A stretch of 5,692 nt of DNA, taken from positions 1 through 5,692 of the forward strand of contig CAKUFI010000117.1 in the NCBI GenBank assembly GCA_934647305.1. The letters are read 5' to 3'. The notes under the pieces were generated by a model, which did not search any database, was not told the DNA's origin, and worked only from the letters and a program-made list of their open reading frames with translations. The position numbers and the translations under genes were made by a program. Positions 5,473 to 5,692 of the stretch are shown here, one piece after another. Origin of the DNA: an uncultured Clostridia bacterium. GTDB taxonomy: Bacteria > Bacillota > Clostridia > Christensenellales > Aristaeellaceae. Each line of letters opens with the position of its first letter. The stretch's first letter is position 1.

Positions 5473-5692
5473 CAGCTTGTCAAAAAAGGTTTTGACAAGC
5501 TGGTGGACGGGGAAGCAAGCTCCCCGGCCAGGTGCCGCGGCTCAAATCTACGATTTGAGCCGTCGGCAGTTTCGCCAAAGGCGAAACCTGAAAACCCAAA
5601 GGGTTTTCAGCCTCCCGGCCACCCTCTCCAGTTTTTGCTGAAATCTAAGAGATTTCCGGGCGCAAAAACTGCAGGGAAACGATTTTTGCTCT
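5473..5692 (+). repeat. Array of consecutive palindromes (hairpin array)
   Basis: No gene is seen here. After the metQ terminator, perfect or near-perfect inverted repeats follow one another almost without gaps. They are CAGCTTGTCAAAA/TTTTGACAAGCTG with an AAGG loop (5473-5502, 13 bp) and GGGGA/TCCCC (5509-5525, 5 bp). Next are GGCTCAAATC/GATTTGAGCC with a TAC loop (5539-5561, 10 bp, extendable by TGCCG/CGGCA) and GTTTCGCC/GGCGAAAC with an AAA loop (5569-5587, 8 bp). CTGAAAACCC/GGGTTTTCAG with an AAA loop (5588-5610, 10 bp) follows. Last is a nested pair, CAGTTTTTGC/GCAAAAACTG (5629-5671) enclosing GAAATCT/AGATTTC (5640-5656). No T-tracts follow most of them, so they are not a simple terminator series. 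The array may continue past the window. Confidence 0.85.

Noticed and set aside
5473..5502. Second rho-independent terminator after metQ
   Set aside because: The T run is inside the 13-bp stem and no T-tract follows on either strand, so it is treated as part of the palindrome array.

Overview
The window comes from a high-GC, endospore-forming member of the Bacillota, most likely a Clostridia-type gut or anaerobe lineage. It carries the spore germination protease gene gpr under a forespore-type promoter. It also has strong AGGAGG-type ribosome binding sites, a Gram-positive-style lipoprotein, and the gpr/rpsT divergent pair that is also found in Bacillus subtilis. I cannot place it to genus from sequence alone.

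Left arm (minus strand, 1-1910): gpr is followed after 27 bp by a ComEC-like metallo-beta-lactamase-fold lipoprotein gene. The two probably form one transcript that ends near a GC-rich hairpin at 1-27. The gpr start is better placed at a GTG at 1851 than at the upstream ATG at 1908. The ATG overlaps the -35 box of an almost ideal sigma-G-type promoter (GCATG, 17 bp, CATAATA), whereas the GTG has a good ribosome binding site.

Centre (1911-2317, plus strand): rpsT (ribosomal protein S20) is transcribed divergently from gpr. It has its own vegetative promoter, a strong ribosome binding site, a TTG start and a clear intrinsic terminator.

2318-2815 has no gene. It holds two nearly identical 164-bp tandem copies of a hairpin-rich unit, followed by the metN promoter.

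Right arm (2816-5431, plus strand): a complete methionine ABC importer, metN (ATPase with NIL domain), metI (permease, overlapping metN by 1 bp) and metQ (substrate-binding protein, 100 bp later, perhaps with an extra promoter). MetQ captures methionine outside the membrane and MetI forms the channel. MetN powers transport and probably senses internal methionine through its NIL domain. The leader is too short for a SAM riboswitch or T-box.

5432-5692 has no gene. It starts with the metQ terminator hairpin and continues as an uninterrupted run of near-perfect short-loop hairpins to the window end. The metNIQ operon is therefore bracketed by two palindrome-dense intergenic arrays. These arrays and the forespore gpr-MBL unit are the least ordinary parts of the window.
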